DNA from: Megalonaias nervosa
Lineage: Eukaryota > Mollusca > Bivalvia > Unionida > Unionidae
NCBI GenBank assembly: GCA_016617855.1
Contig: JAECUM010012884.1
Location: forward strand, 1 to 64,000
Direction: 5' to 3'
Length of the DNA: 64,000 nucleotides
This document shows, one piece after another, positions 22,692 to 32,107 of this stretch. Every line of letters starts with the position of its first letter. Position 1 is the first letter of the stretch. The notes beneath the pieces are model-generated. The model saw nothing but the letters and a program-made list of their open reading frames with translations. It made no database searches and was not told where the DNA came from. Made by a program: the position numbers and the translations under genes.

Positions 22692-23197
22692 GATGGATAC
22701 TTTACAAGAGAACATTTATGGTTTGCCTGTGGAGTTGAGAGAAGGCATTCACCGACATTTGTCAAAATACAAGTCCAACGCAAAGAACAATTGCATCCGT
22801 TACGTCACCAATGTTGGAACCACTGGTACATGAATGTGGACTGGTTCATTTGAAAGCGTTCCAATGGTCAGACATTGATCAACTACCCAAGGGTCAGAAG
22901 ACTTTGGTTGCTACTGATTCTACTTACATAATGTCTATGCTAAAACGAATTCCAGAGGAAGACTCAGAGGATTACCAAAATATTTTACGCGATCAAATTT
23001 TGTCTGTAAAGGAAAATTCTGTGCGGTGTGTGGTGTGTCAACTAGTGACTAAACTATTTGGATACGTCGACGGAGTACGATCAGTTCTGTGCAGAAAGTA
23101 CACTTATTACCCTCCGACAAAAAGAGGTATAAAAACTTGCTACCATGCCACGACCTTTATCATCAGTGATACAACAATTGACGTGGAAAGAAATTAA
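22692..23197 (+). pseudogene. Polinton gene of unknown function (two overlapping frames)
   Basis: ATG at 22692 opens a 46-codon frame (MDTLQENIYGLPVELREGI). The adjacent frame at 22811-23197 continues with 128 codons, including VATDSTYIMSMLKRIPEED and a CVVCQLV motif. They look like one gene split by a frameshift. No family recognised. Confidence 0.4.
23128..23135 (+). promoter_or_regulatory. TATA box (Polinton)
   Basis: TATAAAAA just 10 bp before the ATG at 23145. Transcripts would start past that ATG, so the real start codon of the next gene is probably further downstream. Confidence 0.55.
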
Positions 23198-23825
23198 TGA
23201 CAGTATTCAAACTGTGTTGGATTACCAACACTTTTTACGAGAACTGTATCCAACGAATTTGGGTCGTCGTGTGGTGTGTGTCTTAGTGGCTTCCTTTCTG
23301 GGATTTCGTTTACCAGCTGATTCCTTGTGAGCTCTTTACGATCTGTACTGTGAGGTACCACGAAAAATATGAGGGTGGTACCTTTAAATGTAAATGAGAG
23401 ACTCATTATGTTAAAACCCTTTCGTTTTCATCTCGATACTTCTCGACCTCTACGGGAAAAAAAGATTTGTCAACGTTTAGTCACTGAAGATGTTTACGAA
23501 GATGTTTGTGTAGCTTGTGACTTACACCCGCACAGGCCAGATGTACGTGACTGGAAAGGTTTGGGTTTCGAGGCTTGGACAAAAGAAACGGCAAACTATG
23601 CCCAAGATTTGTAATAATGAATTCAAACGTTCAGTGAAAAAAGTAACTTTTAAACCTGTGTTAGCCACAGTGTCAAAAGAAGAAGAAGAACTGGACACCG
23701 AGGAAAACCACTCCATTGAGGACAGGACAATCACTGACATGGACATCCCCGAAAGGCCATTCCGGGAGGACACCTGTATGACTGTGCCAAGTGTAGAGCC
23801 TCTAAGAACACACCTTCGTCACTAA
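23145..23825 (+). pseudogene. Polinton gene of unknown function, frameshifted
   Basis: The region reads through three frames: 23145-23330 (SVIQQLTWKEINDSIQTVL, then a hydrophobic VVCVLVASFLGF), 23369-23614 (with CVACDLHPHRPDVRDW) and 23517-23825 (RSVKKVTFKPVLATVSKEE, acidic end). No family recognised. It lies just upstream of the packaging ATPase. Confidence 0.4.
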
Positions 23826-23972
23826 AAATGTTGTCCAGTGACTTGTTTATATTCCACTTTGATCGTTTTGATTTGTATCTTATCGATGTACTTAACCATT
23901 TGGCTTTTATGTATTTTTGTCTTTCGTGTCCAATTTTAAAAATGTTTTGAAATAAACCTGTCCTGAAACAAG

Positions 23973-23980
23973 TATAAAAA
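23973..23980 (+). promoter_or_regulatory. TATA box of the Polinton ATPase
   Basis: TATAAAAA, 47 bp before the ATG at 24027. Confidence 0.65.
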
Positions 23981-24026
23981 CTCTTGTCCTGTCTGTCTTC
24001 GTTTCAAAAGTGACATTTCCTTCACT

Positions 24027-24752
24027 ATGGCTACCTCTGCTGTCTCTGCTCCCTCTTCCACCACTTTCAAAGTCATCGACGAAAACTTAAATCGTGCTAG
24101 TTGGGAGGCCTTGTATCTTCGTCATCCTTTTAACATGTTAATTGCTATACCGAGTGGTTCAGGCAAAACTGCATTTGTCAAACGTTTGATCGAACATACA
24201 CATCATTTGATCGATCGTCCACCTCAACGAATCGTGTGGTGTTACCAAGAGTGACAATCGGCATACAGCCTCCTGCGAGAACGTCAAGGCGATTCCATCG
24301 TGTTTGTGGAAGGCATTCCTGGCGAAGACGACAGGATCATGTCTGGCCCCAGTTAAACCCATCTTGTCATCCTTGACGACATGTTAGGAGAAGACGAAGA
24401 AGAAACTAAACTACGGTTTACGCGCAAAGGGCATCATCGTAATGCCAGTGTAATTTACATCACCCACAATTTGTTTCAACAAAATGAAGTCCATCGCACC
24501 ATTAGTCTCAATGCTCATTACGTGGTCTTGTGTAAAAGCCCTTGAGATAAATCGCAAGTGCAAGTCTTAGCCAAACAGTTAGGAAGGCCTTGGCTGACAC
24601 ATGCCAACGACGATGTCACTCAAACCCCTAACACCTATTTACTTGTGGATTTAAAACCCACTACCCCCGATTATTTGCGATTTCCTACCCATCTGTTTCA
24701 CCACTGGTGCCAAGACGGAGGGCCTGTTGTGTACACGTACCCGTCGACTTAA
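24027..24752 (+). pseudogene. Polinton FtsK/HerA-type genome-packaging ATPase, three stops
   Basis: The protein would translocate the element DNA into capsids. The single frame keeps a P-loop IPSGSGKTAF (about residue 46-55), the Walker B strand LVILDDML (about 112-119) and a YITHN sensor (about 146-150). The whole 242-codon frame is intact in phase. It is stopped by TGA (24252), TAA (24354) and TGA (24543). Length is normal for the family. This is the least shifted of the large genes. Confidence 0.9.
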
Positions 24753-24760
24753 AAAGAATC

Positions 24761-24768
24761 TATAAAAA
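24761..24768 (+). promoter_or_regulatory. TATA box (Polinton)
   Basis: TATAAAAA directly after the ATPase stop and 38 bp before the ATG at 24806. Confidence 0.65.
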
Positions 24769-24805
24769 CCTCGGATACTTTTGGTCTGTCTCACACATCG
24801 TCAAC

Positions 24806-25618
24806 ATGGCGTCCCTTCAGTCTCATCTTCCCGCCAAAATGATTCGTACCTTGTACGGCATCAGTCGTGAAAAAAATCCATAAATACCTTCTCGTGTCTT
24901 AGAAGCCAGTCTCAGAGACGTCTTACGATGGTTTACGGTGACAGCACGTCAATTACTGCATCATTCACATTCCACATCAAAACAAATGCTTTTTTGAGAG
25001 AAACAAAGTAGCCGCATCGACACTCAAACCAAAAAGCAAATCATTTTGAAACCTGGAGGTAGCGGTTCTCTAGGAGGTGTCATCATTCTCTCCCTCTTAA
25101 AATGGGATCCTAATGCCCCTAAAGTCATCCCCAGGACAAAAGCCAGTCCCCTACCCAAATATATCCAGAAGAAAAAGAACAGTGGTGTCAAGACCAGGTC
25201 ACAACCCCAGAAAAAGAAAAGTCCCCAGAAAAGACCGCAGAAAACAACTTCTTCCCACAAGAGAGGCACTTCAGCCAGGGGGCCACCTTACATCCCCAAA
25301 CCACGACCTGTAGCGACGTTGACCGCGTCTCCAGTAGCCCCAGGTTCTTCCACTTCCCCTTTCCTAGTGATGCCAGACAAACCCAATTTGACACCCGTTT
25401 GTCCCCATTTGATGACAAAATGGAAACCCGTGTCTCCAGGAAGTTCGCCTCCAGCTGTGACACCCTCCACCTCTTTAGCTGCTAAAGCAGCTGCTAACAG
25501 AGTACCCTCTCCCAAAATCAAAGTCCTAGAGAGGTCGGGCATGTTACAGAGCTTACTGGATTTATCCAAGCAAGAACTGTCACGATTTAGTCCGTTGCAA
25601 ACCCTCCACGACGCGTGA
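24806..25618 (+). pseudogene. Polinton basic Pro/Ser-rich protein, unknown
   Basis: ATG at 24806 starts MASLQSHLPAKMIRTLYG. The later frame 25046-25618 has a glycine-led strand (GGSGSLGGVIILSLLKWD), then a long Lys/Pro/Ser-rich tail (KKKNSGVKTRSQPQKKK) and a helical end (GMLQSLLDLSKQEL). Two or more stops break the first part. Charge and layout suggest a DNA-binding or core protein, but this is inference. Confidence 0.45.
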
Positions 25619-25672
25619 TGCCTGTCATTAAGTTGATACGACGTAGAGACAATCAGTGGCGACGCATACATT

Positions 25673-25680
25673 TATAAAAA
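25673..25680 (+). promoter_or_regulatory. TATA box (Polinton)
   Basis: TATAAAAA, 57 bp before the ATG at 25737. Confidence 0.6.
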
Positions 25681-25736
25681 AAAGACCCCGGGCAAACGAT
25701 TGGTGTCAGTGCTTTTGTACTCATGAACGCCAAAAG

Positions 25737-25969
25737 ATGTCACCTAAAAGAAGTGCACACTACTACCATCGTCGTTCTCCTGTCTAAAAAGGAAAAGGAA
25801 AAAGAAAAGAACAGTCTAATCGTTTGACCCCAAATCCGAAAAAACGCTTAGTCAAGCATCAACGTCTACCCCAGAAAAGATACCATCATCCAAAGAAAAA
25901 GAGGAGCAATCGAAGGGGAGGATTGTTTGGCGATATAGAAAAAAGTCAACACATTTTGACGAAGCAATA
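25737..25969 (+). pseudogene. Polinton small, very basic protein (core-like)
   Basis: The frame begins MSPKRSAHYYHRRSPV, meets a stop, then continues Arg/Lys-rich with NRRGGLFGDIE near its end and stops at about 25969. Such short basic peptides with a GGLFGDI-type end resemble adenovirus-like core peptides; this is inferred from composition only. An alternative start is 25723. Confidence 0.45.
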
Positions 25970-26027
25970 GTCAAAGAGTTCGTCAAAAGGACTGGTTACA
26001 AATCCTTTGACGTACTCCAAAAAATAA

Positions 26028-26035
26028 TATAAAAG
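26028..26035 (+). promoter_or_regulatory. TATA box (Polinton)
   Basis: TATAAAAG, 60 bp before the ATG at 26095. Confidence 0.65.
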
Positions 26036-26094
26036 GGTGTGTTCCGAGTCATCGACGTCACTGTATTTTTGTGTGTGTCCCGGAACAAACAAAA

Positions 26095-26517
26095 ATGTCC
26101 CCCTCCAGAAGCCATCCCTCTTCTACCCCCAAATGAAAGAAAAGGAAAGGACTGCCTCCTCGTTTAGACAAACATTGGGACGTGTTGTCCGTCCTATCCA
26201 AAGCCCCTCCACCCATGCGAAAACAAATCATTCAAACAGCCTCCAAAGACGTCATCGATACCGTTTGCGAATGTTGTCTGAATGTCTTGAAAGGAACGAT
26301 TCCTTTGTCTCAGCATCAGAAAGAATGCTTAGCCAAGCATTGACAAGTTCTTCGCCAAATGGTCCAAAAGAAAATACCCATTGGTCAAAAGAAAAAGATG
26401 TTGGTACAACTCGGAGGATTTGTGCACCTGTTGTTAGCACCCATACTAAAAACCACATTGGCACCACTGATTACAGAACTCTTCAGAGTTCCTGCTTCAC
26501 AAATGGCTCAAAGATAA
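26095..26517 (+). pseudogene. Polinton conserved small basic-hydrophobic protein
   Basis: The frame is continuous over 141 codons apart from TGA stops at 26134 and 26341. It contains VLSVLSKAPPPMRKQIIQT, CLNVLKGTIPLSQHQ, a Lys-rich segment and then GGFVHLLLAPILKTTLAPL. This pattern (helix, NVLKGNVPLS-type motif, Lys stretch, GGF plus hydrophobic tail) recurs upstream of integrases in animal Polintons. Its function is unknown. Confidence 0.6.
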
Positions 26518-26583
26518 AACGGATCAAGAAGGTGAAAGGGGTCTCTGGCGTGAAAAGATCTCAGACGTGACATTTGGAATCCG

Positions 26584-26800
26584 ATGGAAGGACGAAAACT
26601 TACTTTAGTTCCTTACAAACAATGGTTGAAATTCCACCGTTGGCAAAAACAACGGATCCCGCATTTACCTCCCAATCCTCATTTTGACCGAGATGTCCAG
26701 CTACAACACGAATTGCAATCGTTGATGGATCGCAGCGATTTGTCAGAAACGGAAAAATCCCAACGGTACGGTCAAGTGTTTCAACGACTTCAACTCATTG
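26584..26800 (+). CDS. Polinton conserved small protein next to integrase (PYKQW/LQ type)
   Basis: The frame starts MEGRKLTLVPYKQWLKF and continues LQHELQSLMDRSDLSETEK, RYGQVFQRLQ. A protein with an N-terminal VLVP motif and a C-terminal helical DxxKxxxYxQxLQRxL pattern is common beside Polinton integrases. After about 26800 the same frame drifts away from recognisable sequence while the integrase frame takes over. It may be a complete short gene with a lost stop. Confidence 0.5.
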
Positions 26801-27925
26801 TATCGTGCTGCCAAAACCCGAATGAAACGTGTCCGTTTACCTCAAGTGCAAAGCTGGTTACAAGAACAAGCCCATACATCTTACACAATCCATCAATCGC
26901 ACCCAAGTGGAGGGCATTGATCATCAATGGCAAGCCGATTTAGCCGACGTCTCTCACTTGGCCACCTACAATCGTGGCTACAAATATTTGTTTTGTGTCC
27001 TCGACGTCTTTTCCCAATTTACCTGGGTCGTACCATTGACTTCCAAATGGAGTACTGAGTTAGTGCGAGCCTTAAAACTAGTGTTGAGACAAAGTGGTTG
27101 TCACCCTCTTCGATGGAAAACCAATAAAGGCACCGAATTTCTGAACCAAGTTTTCCAATAGAATTAAAAAAACGAGACATTTATTTTTTCACCACCGAGA
27201 ATCCGGAAACCAGAGCCAGCATCGTGGAAAGTTTTCAACGCACCTTGAAAGAATGCATGTGGAAGTATTTTATGCATCAACACACTCTCAAGTACATCGA
27301 CGTCTTACCTCACCTGGTCAAAGCGTACAACCAATCTTACCATCGGAGCATCGGTTGTGCCCCCGCCCCCGAAGTAACTTCAGACAACGAAATGACCGTC
27401 TCTGAGCGCCTGTTTGGTAAGTCCCCGACTGTGACTGTCCCCAAGAAAGGTGGAGTGTTGACGACGGGAGACTGGGTGCGCATTGGCAAAACCAAACTCA
27501 CTTTCGACAAAGGTTACTTACCCAACTGGACCACCGAATTGTTTCGTGTCACTGGACGAGTGCGTGGCCGTCATCCTACCGTCTATAAATTGGAAGACAC
27601 GAACGGGGAGATGTTAAAAGAAACGTTCTACTTGCCCGAGTTACAACGCGTGACCATGCGGGAGGTCGCGGGTTCGAACCCTGGCCGAGTCATACCAAAG
27701 ACTTTTTATAAAGTGGTAGTAACAGCTGCCTCGCTTGGCGCTCAGCATTAAGAGTTTAGTGTTAGGACTGGTTGGCCTGGTGTCAGGATAATGTGACTGG
27801 GTGGGACATCATACCACATGTCTGCGACATGATGCCCCAGTGCTAGACATCACTATAAACTGCCACACTGCAGATATCGTAGAGATATGACTGAAAAATT
27901 GTTAAAGCTACGTTAAAAATCTAAA

Positions 27926-27957
<32 letters not shown>

Positions 27958-28060
27958 CGTGTGATCAAGAAAGAAGACGAAGTGTACGATATCGAAAGCA
28001 TTCTGGATCGAAGAACCTGTAAAGTGGGAAAACGTCGTGTCGAAGATGTCAAAGTACATT
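26790..28060 (+). pseudogene. Polinton integrase with chromodomain, broken by frameshift, stops and a SINE
   Basis: In the family this retroviral-type DDE integrase inserts the element. The core starts near HQWQADLADVSHL (first Asp, about 26930). A WKTNKGTEFLN block (about 27118) has Asn where the second catalytic Asp is expected. SIVESFQRTLKE (about 27215) carries the Glu. A stop and frame switch lie at about 27159-27170. The C-terminal part (DWVRIGKTKLTFDKG) runs into a SINE at 27656. After the SINE the same gene resumes at about 27966 with a chromodomain (YDIESILDRRTCK, then a stop within the K-GYPP motif at about 28059). Dead by several lesions. Confidence 0.88.
27655..27953 (+). mobile_element. 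SINE of family S inserted in the Polinton integrase
   Basis: A 5'-truncated copy starts in the tRNA-like anticodon arm and keeps the B box GGGTTCGAACCCTGG. It has the full family body and a (CA)n tail. Flanks ACAACGCGTGAC and ACAACGTGTGAT form a 12-bp target duplication with two C/T differences. The nesting proves the SINE came after the Polinton. Confidence 0.88.
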
Positions 28061-28116
28061 AGAAAGGATATCCGCCGAATTTTGACTCTTGGGTCGACGC
28101 TTTGCAAGTCATCGAC

Positions 28117-28124
28117 TATAAAAA
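28117..28124 (+). promoter_or_regulatory. TATA box inside the integrase end (Polinton)
   Basis: TATAAAAA, 12 bp before the ATG at 28136. It lies inside the tail of the chromodomain reading frame, so the two genes overlap their signals. Confidence 0.5.
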
Positions 28125-28135
28125 AAGTGACCATC

Positions 28136-28471
28136 ATGCCCTTCAACACAGCCTCAACCACCACAGCACTGACCACTTCTTCACCGATTTCTTCTCTGCA
28201 AGATCTACAAAAGCAACCCTGGTGGATGTGGTGTGGAAAACGTGTGCCTAAAACGAAAATCGTCTTTTTCTGCCAAATCTTTGTGGTGTATTGTGTCATC
28301 GGTGCTGTCATTGCCAATATGAGTTTGCAACAAGGAGACAAACAATTGTGGACCATTTTACTCAGCAGTTGCATCGGTTACCTTCTCCCCAATCCTTCCC
28401 TGAAATACTCTAACAGCAACAACGGGAGTCTTGCGCCCAACGTCAGTCACCCTCCCAACAGTCACTACTAA
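28136..28471 (+). CDS. Polinton membrane protein, intact frame
   Basis: An uninterrupted 111-aa frame with two hydrophobic segments: IVFFCQIFVVYCVIGAVIA and, after MSLQQGDKQL, WTILLSSCIGYLLPNPS. The WTxLLSSxxGYLLPxPxxK motif recurs in a small membrane protein of animal Polintons and adintoviruses; its function is not known. This is the only recognisable Polinton gene without a visible lesion. Confidence 0.7.
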   Translation: MPFNTASTTTALTTSSPISSLQDLQKQPWWMWCGKRVPKTKIVFFCQIFVVYCVIGAVIANMSLQQGDKQLWTILLSSCIGYLLPNPSLKYSNSNNGSLAPNVSHPPNSHY

Positions 28472-28543
28472 TACAACAACAATCCTCTTTTAGACGCTCC
28501 TCTGACCTCCAGTGACCCCTCGGACAGCAGAACTCTGGAATTA

Positions 28544-29301
28544 TGAATAACCAATTTTAGTTAACTTTACCCAGTGACAGTTCCATGAATGTGTTTCTCC
28601 ACAGTACTTTGTGCTCATTCACGGCCAAATTACCTCAGGCCATCCAATTGGATCACGAAGCCCATTGGGAAGTGGGTTTGATCGAAATGATTCATCCAAC
28701 ACAAATCGAAAACAATCACTGAAAATCAAAACACTTTTGAGGTCGAAGTTCTGAACGACCACGTGCAACAATATATGAATGAGAAAGAAACTGTAGATGC
28801 CTCTATGAAACGACCAGTGTCCCCGGATACTCCACGGTAATCTATATGTTGAAAATTCCTGCAGGCTATTTAATGGTCAACATCTGGTGGACACGATTGC
28901 TTCCATATTCAATGCGCTGTTTGGCAAAGCCTTGGACAAAACCAAACGAAGTGTCACCATCGAGTACCATAAAGTGGCTAGTCGCCTACTGATGAAATTT
29001 TCGGATGAGAAAACGTTGGCAATTACATTTTTGTCCTGAATTGTTTGACATTTTGGGTGGAGACCTCAAGATGGTCAAGGGTTCACTCATACCGCCCGTC
29101 AGCAACAACTTGAGTTTTGCGAAGTTTTTTCGTTCCCCGGTAGAACTGAACCAAGGATTAAATTTGATCTTTGTGTACTCTGATGTTGTGGAGTACAACG
29201 TGGTGGGACACACATTAGCACCGTTACTGCGAGCCATTCCTTTCAAAGCGGATTCTGCCACGACCAATGACGATGAAGGTGGAAACACCTATCACGTTTA
29301 G
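28544..29301 (+). pseudogene. Polinton penton-like (minor capsid) protein, broken
   Basis: A single-jelly-roll capsid vertex protein by family. From the ATG at 28544 an in-frame TAG occurs after four codons. Then LTLPSDSSMNVF and LCSFTAKLPQAIQLDHEAHWE follow, the characteristic N-terminus. Frameshifts and stops lie at 28720-29010. The end is readable at 29005-29301 (GSLIPPVSNNLSFAKFF, FVYSDVVEYNVVGHTLAPLL). It lies directly before the major capsid region, the normal order. Confidence 0.8.
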
Positions 29302-29306
29302 GAGAT

Positions 29307-29672
29307 ATGCTGAAATCGGCGTTTCGTTCGGTGGCCCCCGTTTTGAAACCGATGGTGACACGAGGATAAAACGCCTTGAAAAATGCCGCTTTGACGCAAG
29401 GCAAAAATTTTCTCCAAAATGTCATCATCGACAAACAAAATCCCAAAGACGTTTTCTTGAGAGCAGGCACAAATGTCTTGCTTCAAACTGGCAAAGACAT
29501 TTTGGGTCGACGAGAAACTACTATAAATGCCCTGGACGCTGCCCATTCAGGCATTCCTGCTTCCCTGACACCCCAGAAAAAACAAAGCAGAAAGAGACGA
29601 CGAAGACACCCCTCCAGAGGACTTCACACACCCAGAGCTAGAAAGACCAAGAAAAGAAGAACCGTCCGATAA
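29307..29672 (+). pseudogene. Polinton small amphipathic/basic virion protein (pVI-like?)
   Basis: The frame starts MLKSAFRSVAPVLKPMV, an amphipathic helix, has one TAA at 29367 and continues with FLQNVIIDKQNPKDVFLRAG and a strongly basic nuclear-localisation tail (SRKRRRRH, TKKRRTVR). Position between penton and capsid genes and its layout suggest an adenovirus pVI-like minor protein; this is inference. Confidence 0.5.
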
Positions 29673-29712
29673 TTAGACGTTTTTGATTATTAAATAACAG
29701 AGAGAAAAAGTA

Positions 29713-30985
29713 ATGCATCGAAAGTCTTGCGAATGTTCCAAGTCGGAACTGGATCTGTTTGCCATGCCACCCACTATGATGACGATGCAAGAATCCCAAA
29801 AAGTAGAATTTCATCCCATCTCCTCCTTGACAACCTCAACCCCCATCGAATTTGAAATCAAAGGACATTGATCTGAATGGCAGTTACTTGTACCTGAAAA
29901 TCAAAGTGATCAAAACGGACGACACCGCTCCGGCAACCGATGCTAGAGTAGCTCCCGTCAACAATTTCATGCATTCCTTGTTCAGCGAAGTGGATTTGTA
30001 CTTGAATAACAAACTAGTCAGCAGCAGCATAGATACTTACCCTTACCGAGCGTACCTGGAAACCCTCTTGACGTACGGAAATGATGCCAAGAACACTCAT
30101 CTGGATGCTTGCGTGATATGGAAACCTGACACAGAAGGCGATGACAAGTTTAACGACACAGTCCTAACAGCAGCTGCCGATTCTCACAATGTGGGCTTTA
30201 ACGATCGTCGAAAGAAACTCCTGCAAGGAGGTAGTTTAGAACTGATTGATCGTTTGCATTTGGACATGTGGTTACAAGAAAAGTATTTGTTGAACGGAGT
30301 GGAGATCCACTTGAGACTGAATCGTACCATTACCAATGACACAAAACCACCATCCGAGAAGCCAGACTCTACGTGCGACGCGTGAAAGTGTTACCTAAAG
30401 TGGGAAACGACATCAGCCACACTTTGAGCAGAACGACCACCAAGTATCCGATGCGACGAGTGGAAGTGAAAACTTTCACCATTGCCGCTGAACTCCGATC
30501 CAAGATCGAAGATCATCTGTTCCAAGGACAATTGCCAAAACGTTTAATTGTTGGTATCATCAGCAACGAAGCTCTCAACGGAGCCGTCACTGCCAATCTT
30601 GTCGAGTTCAAGGACTACAGAGTGTCGAAGATCGAAGTCTCGATGGCAAGACCTTGTGTACCAGACCCTTCAAACCTATCTTTGCCCAGAAGAATTATTT
30701 GAGATCGTATTTGTCCCTGTACGAAGCCACGGGACAGCTAGGGGCCACCAGCAGCCACTGCATTTCGTACGACGATTATGCAGGAGGCTAGGCTTTGTGG
30801 GCCTTTGATTTCTCTCCAGACCAAGGCAGCGACGAGGGACATTTCCACCCTATAAAATCCGGTCAACTGCGCGTGGAACTTCAGTTTGCGTAAGCTCTAA
30901 CCTTGACGGTGAACGTCATCTTGTACGTCGATTTCGACAATACAATATAAATCAACGGTTTGAGAGAAGTCATTCTAGACTATAA
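29713..30985 (+). pseudogene. Polinton major capsid protein (double jelly roll), frameshifted
   Basis: Starts ATG 29713 (MHRKSCECSKSELDLF, then VEFHPISSLTTSTPIEF). A shift at about 29865 leads to LNGSYLYLKIKVIK, FMHSLFSEVDLYLNNKLVS and YPYRAYLETLLTYG, the hallmark blocks of the first jelly roll. A further switch at about 30370 leads to KYPMRRVEVKTFTI and LPKRLIVGIISNEA. Past 30670 the frame changes again and several stops occur, with LREVIL at the end. Size is normal for the family. It cannot give a capsid protein in this state. Confidence 0.9.
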
Positions 30986-30990
30986 GAAGC

Positions 30991-31378
30991 TATGGAAGAC
31001 TCTTATCCTTCTTTGAATGGTCGAGAATCTTTGGAAATGGAATGGGAGGATATCGTGGAAGCAGAACCCAAAGACGAAGAGGTGATGTCCAGAAGGCCAG
31101 AACAAGAACAACATTTAGGCTTCAGTTTTGCTAAACACCTGGCAGAAACCATTACAGGGTGACCAGGAAAGATTGATATGGCTGTCGATCATCCCAGTCA
31201 AATTCATCACGACAAATGTCTGATGATGAGTCAAGAGGAAAAATTGGACTAGTATCTGGAGGACGCTTGCGGTCTCATCTCGGAAGAAGCAGTGTTGCAT
31301 CAGTGGTATAAAGACTTGCGTGATCATTCCTCCCCTCCATTGACCGTTCAGAGATCCATCGCATCGAATCTCTCCTAG
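30991..31378 (+). pseudogene. Polinton acidic protein of unknown function
   Basis: ATG 30991 opens MEDSYPSLNGRESLEMEWE, an acidic leader, then GFSFAKHLAETITG. In-frame stops follow at about 31160 and 31249, with readable sequence between and after them (DHPSQIHHDKCLMM, DACGLISEEAVLHQW). No family recognised. It lies between capsid and protease genes. Confidence 0.4.
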
Positions 31379-31487
31379 CCCAGAGTACGGAGACGAAGCG
31401 AAGAGACGATTACTTAACAGAGATTGTCAAGCAAAAAGTTAGGATTGAATTGATGACTTATCATTGCCTGTAAAACAAGAAAAAAAA

Positions 31488-31726
31488 ATGAATACCTGGG
31501 AATTTTATTACATTTTGAAAACAGTTCTTACACCGTTTCTTGGAATCCTGTCGTGTGTGCTAAAGATGAACTTCCTCATCGCAAACCTAAAGACCATCAA
31601 GCTTATGTCATCAACATAGACGACAGTCATCTCCCAGACACTCACTGGGTTGCCGTCTACTTGCCCCACGATGCCTGTGTGGAGTATTTTCATTCGTATC
31701 GATTACCGCCTTTGAATAAACGATGA
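31488..31726 (+). pseudogene. Polinton adenain-like cysteine protease, truncated
   Basis: The maturation protease of the family. An N-terminal MNTWEFYYI frame shifts to one containing KDHQAYVINIDDSHLP, then DTHWVAVYLP (catalytic His) and VEYFHSYRLPPL, where the usual Asp and Gly are changed. The frame ends at about 31726. The C-terminal half with the nucleophilic Cys is absent. Confidence 0.75.
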
Positions 31727-31748
31727 CGGCCAGTAATATTGTAAAATA

Positions 31749-31997
31749 ATGAAGTTGCAGCAGGTAGTAGATGACCTGGGGATGATAGAGGATTTGTTGG
31801 TGAAAGTGGAGTATGGATGTTACAGTCCCCATATAGTGAGGATGGAACTTAATAATTTGAAGAAGGCAAAGGACAGACTGAGAGAGCTGATCAAACAGGA
31901 AAAAGAAGAAAAGGAGGAGACAGAGGAAAAAGAAGAAATGAGAAGATGGAATGCTAAGGTGATAAAAGAGGAGGAGAATGAAAAGAGAAAAATATGA
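31749..31997 (+). CDS. Polinton coiled-coil ORF
   Basis: An intact 82-codon frame: VVDDLGMIEDLLVKVEYG, MELNNLKKAKDRLRELI, then a Glu/Lys-rich coiled coil. It sits where the protease C-terminus should be. Purine-rich low complexity continues past its stop to about 32100. Function unknown. Confidence 0.4.
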   Translation: MKLQQVVDDLGMIEDLLVKVEYGCYSPHIVRMELNNLKKAKDRLRELIKQEKEEKEETEEKEEMRRWNAKVIKEEENEKRKI

Positions 31998-32107
31998 GTG
32001 GATAGAAGAGAAGAAAGAGGAGGAGGATAAAAAGAAGAATGTCGTGGAGAAAATAAGATGTTGGTGGAGGAGAAGAAGAGAGGAGATAAAATAGAATAAA
32101 GTTAAAA

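Noticed and set aside
27224..27751. Integrase C-terminus ending ...VVVTAASLGAQH
   Set aside because: The last 30 or so codons are SINE sequence; the true gene resumes after the SINE with a chromodomain.
28037..28135. Start of the membrane protein at 28037
   Set aside because: The upstream part is chromodomain DNA read in another frame; the TATA box at 28117 and ATG at 28136 mark the likely start.
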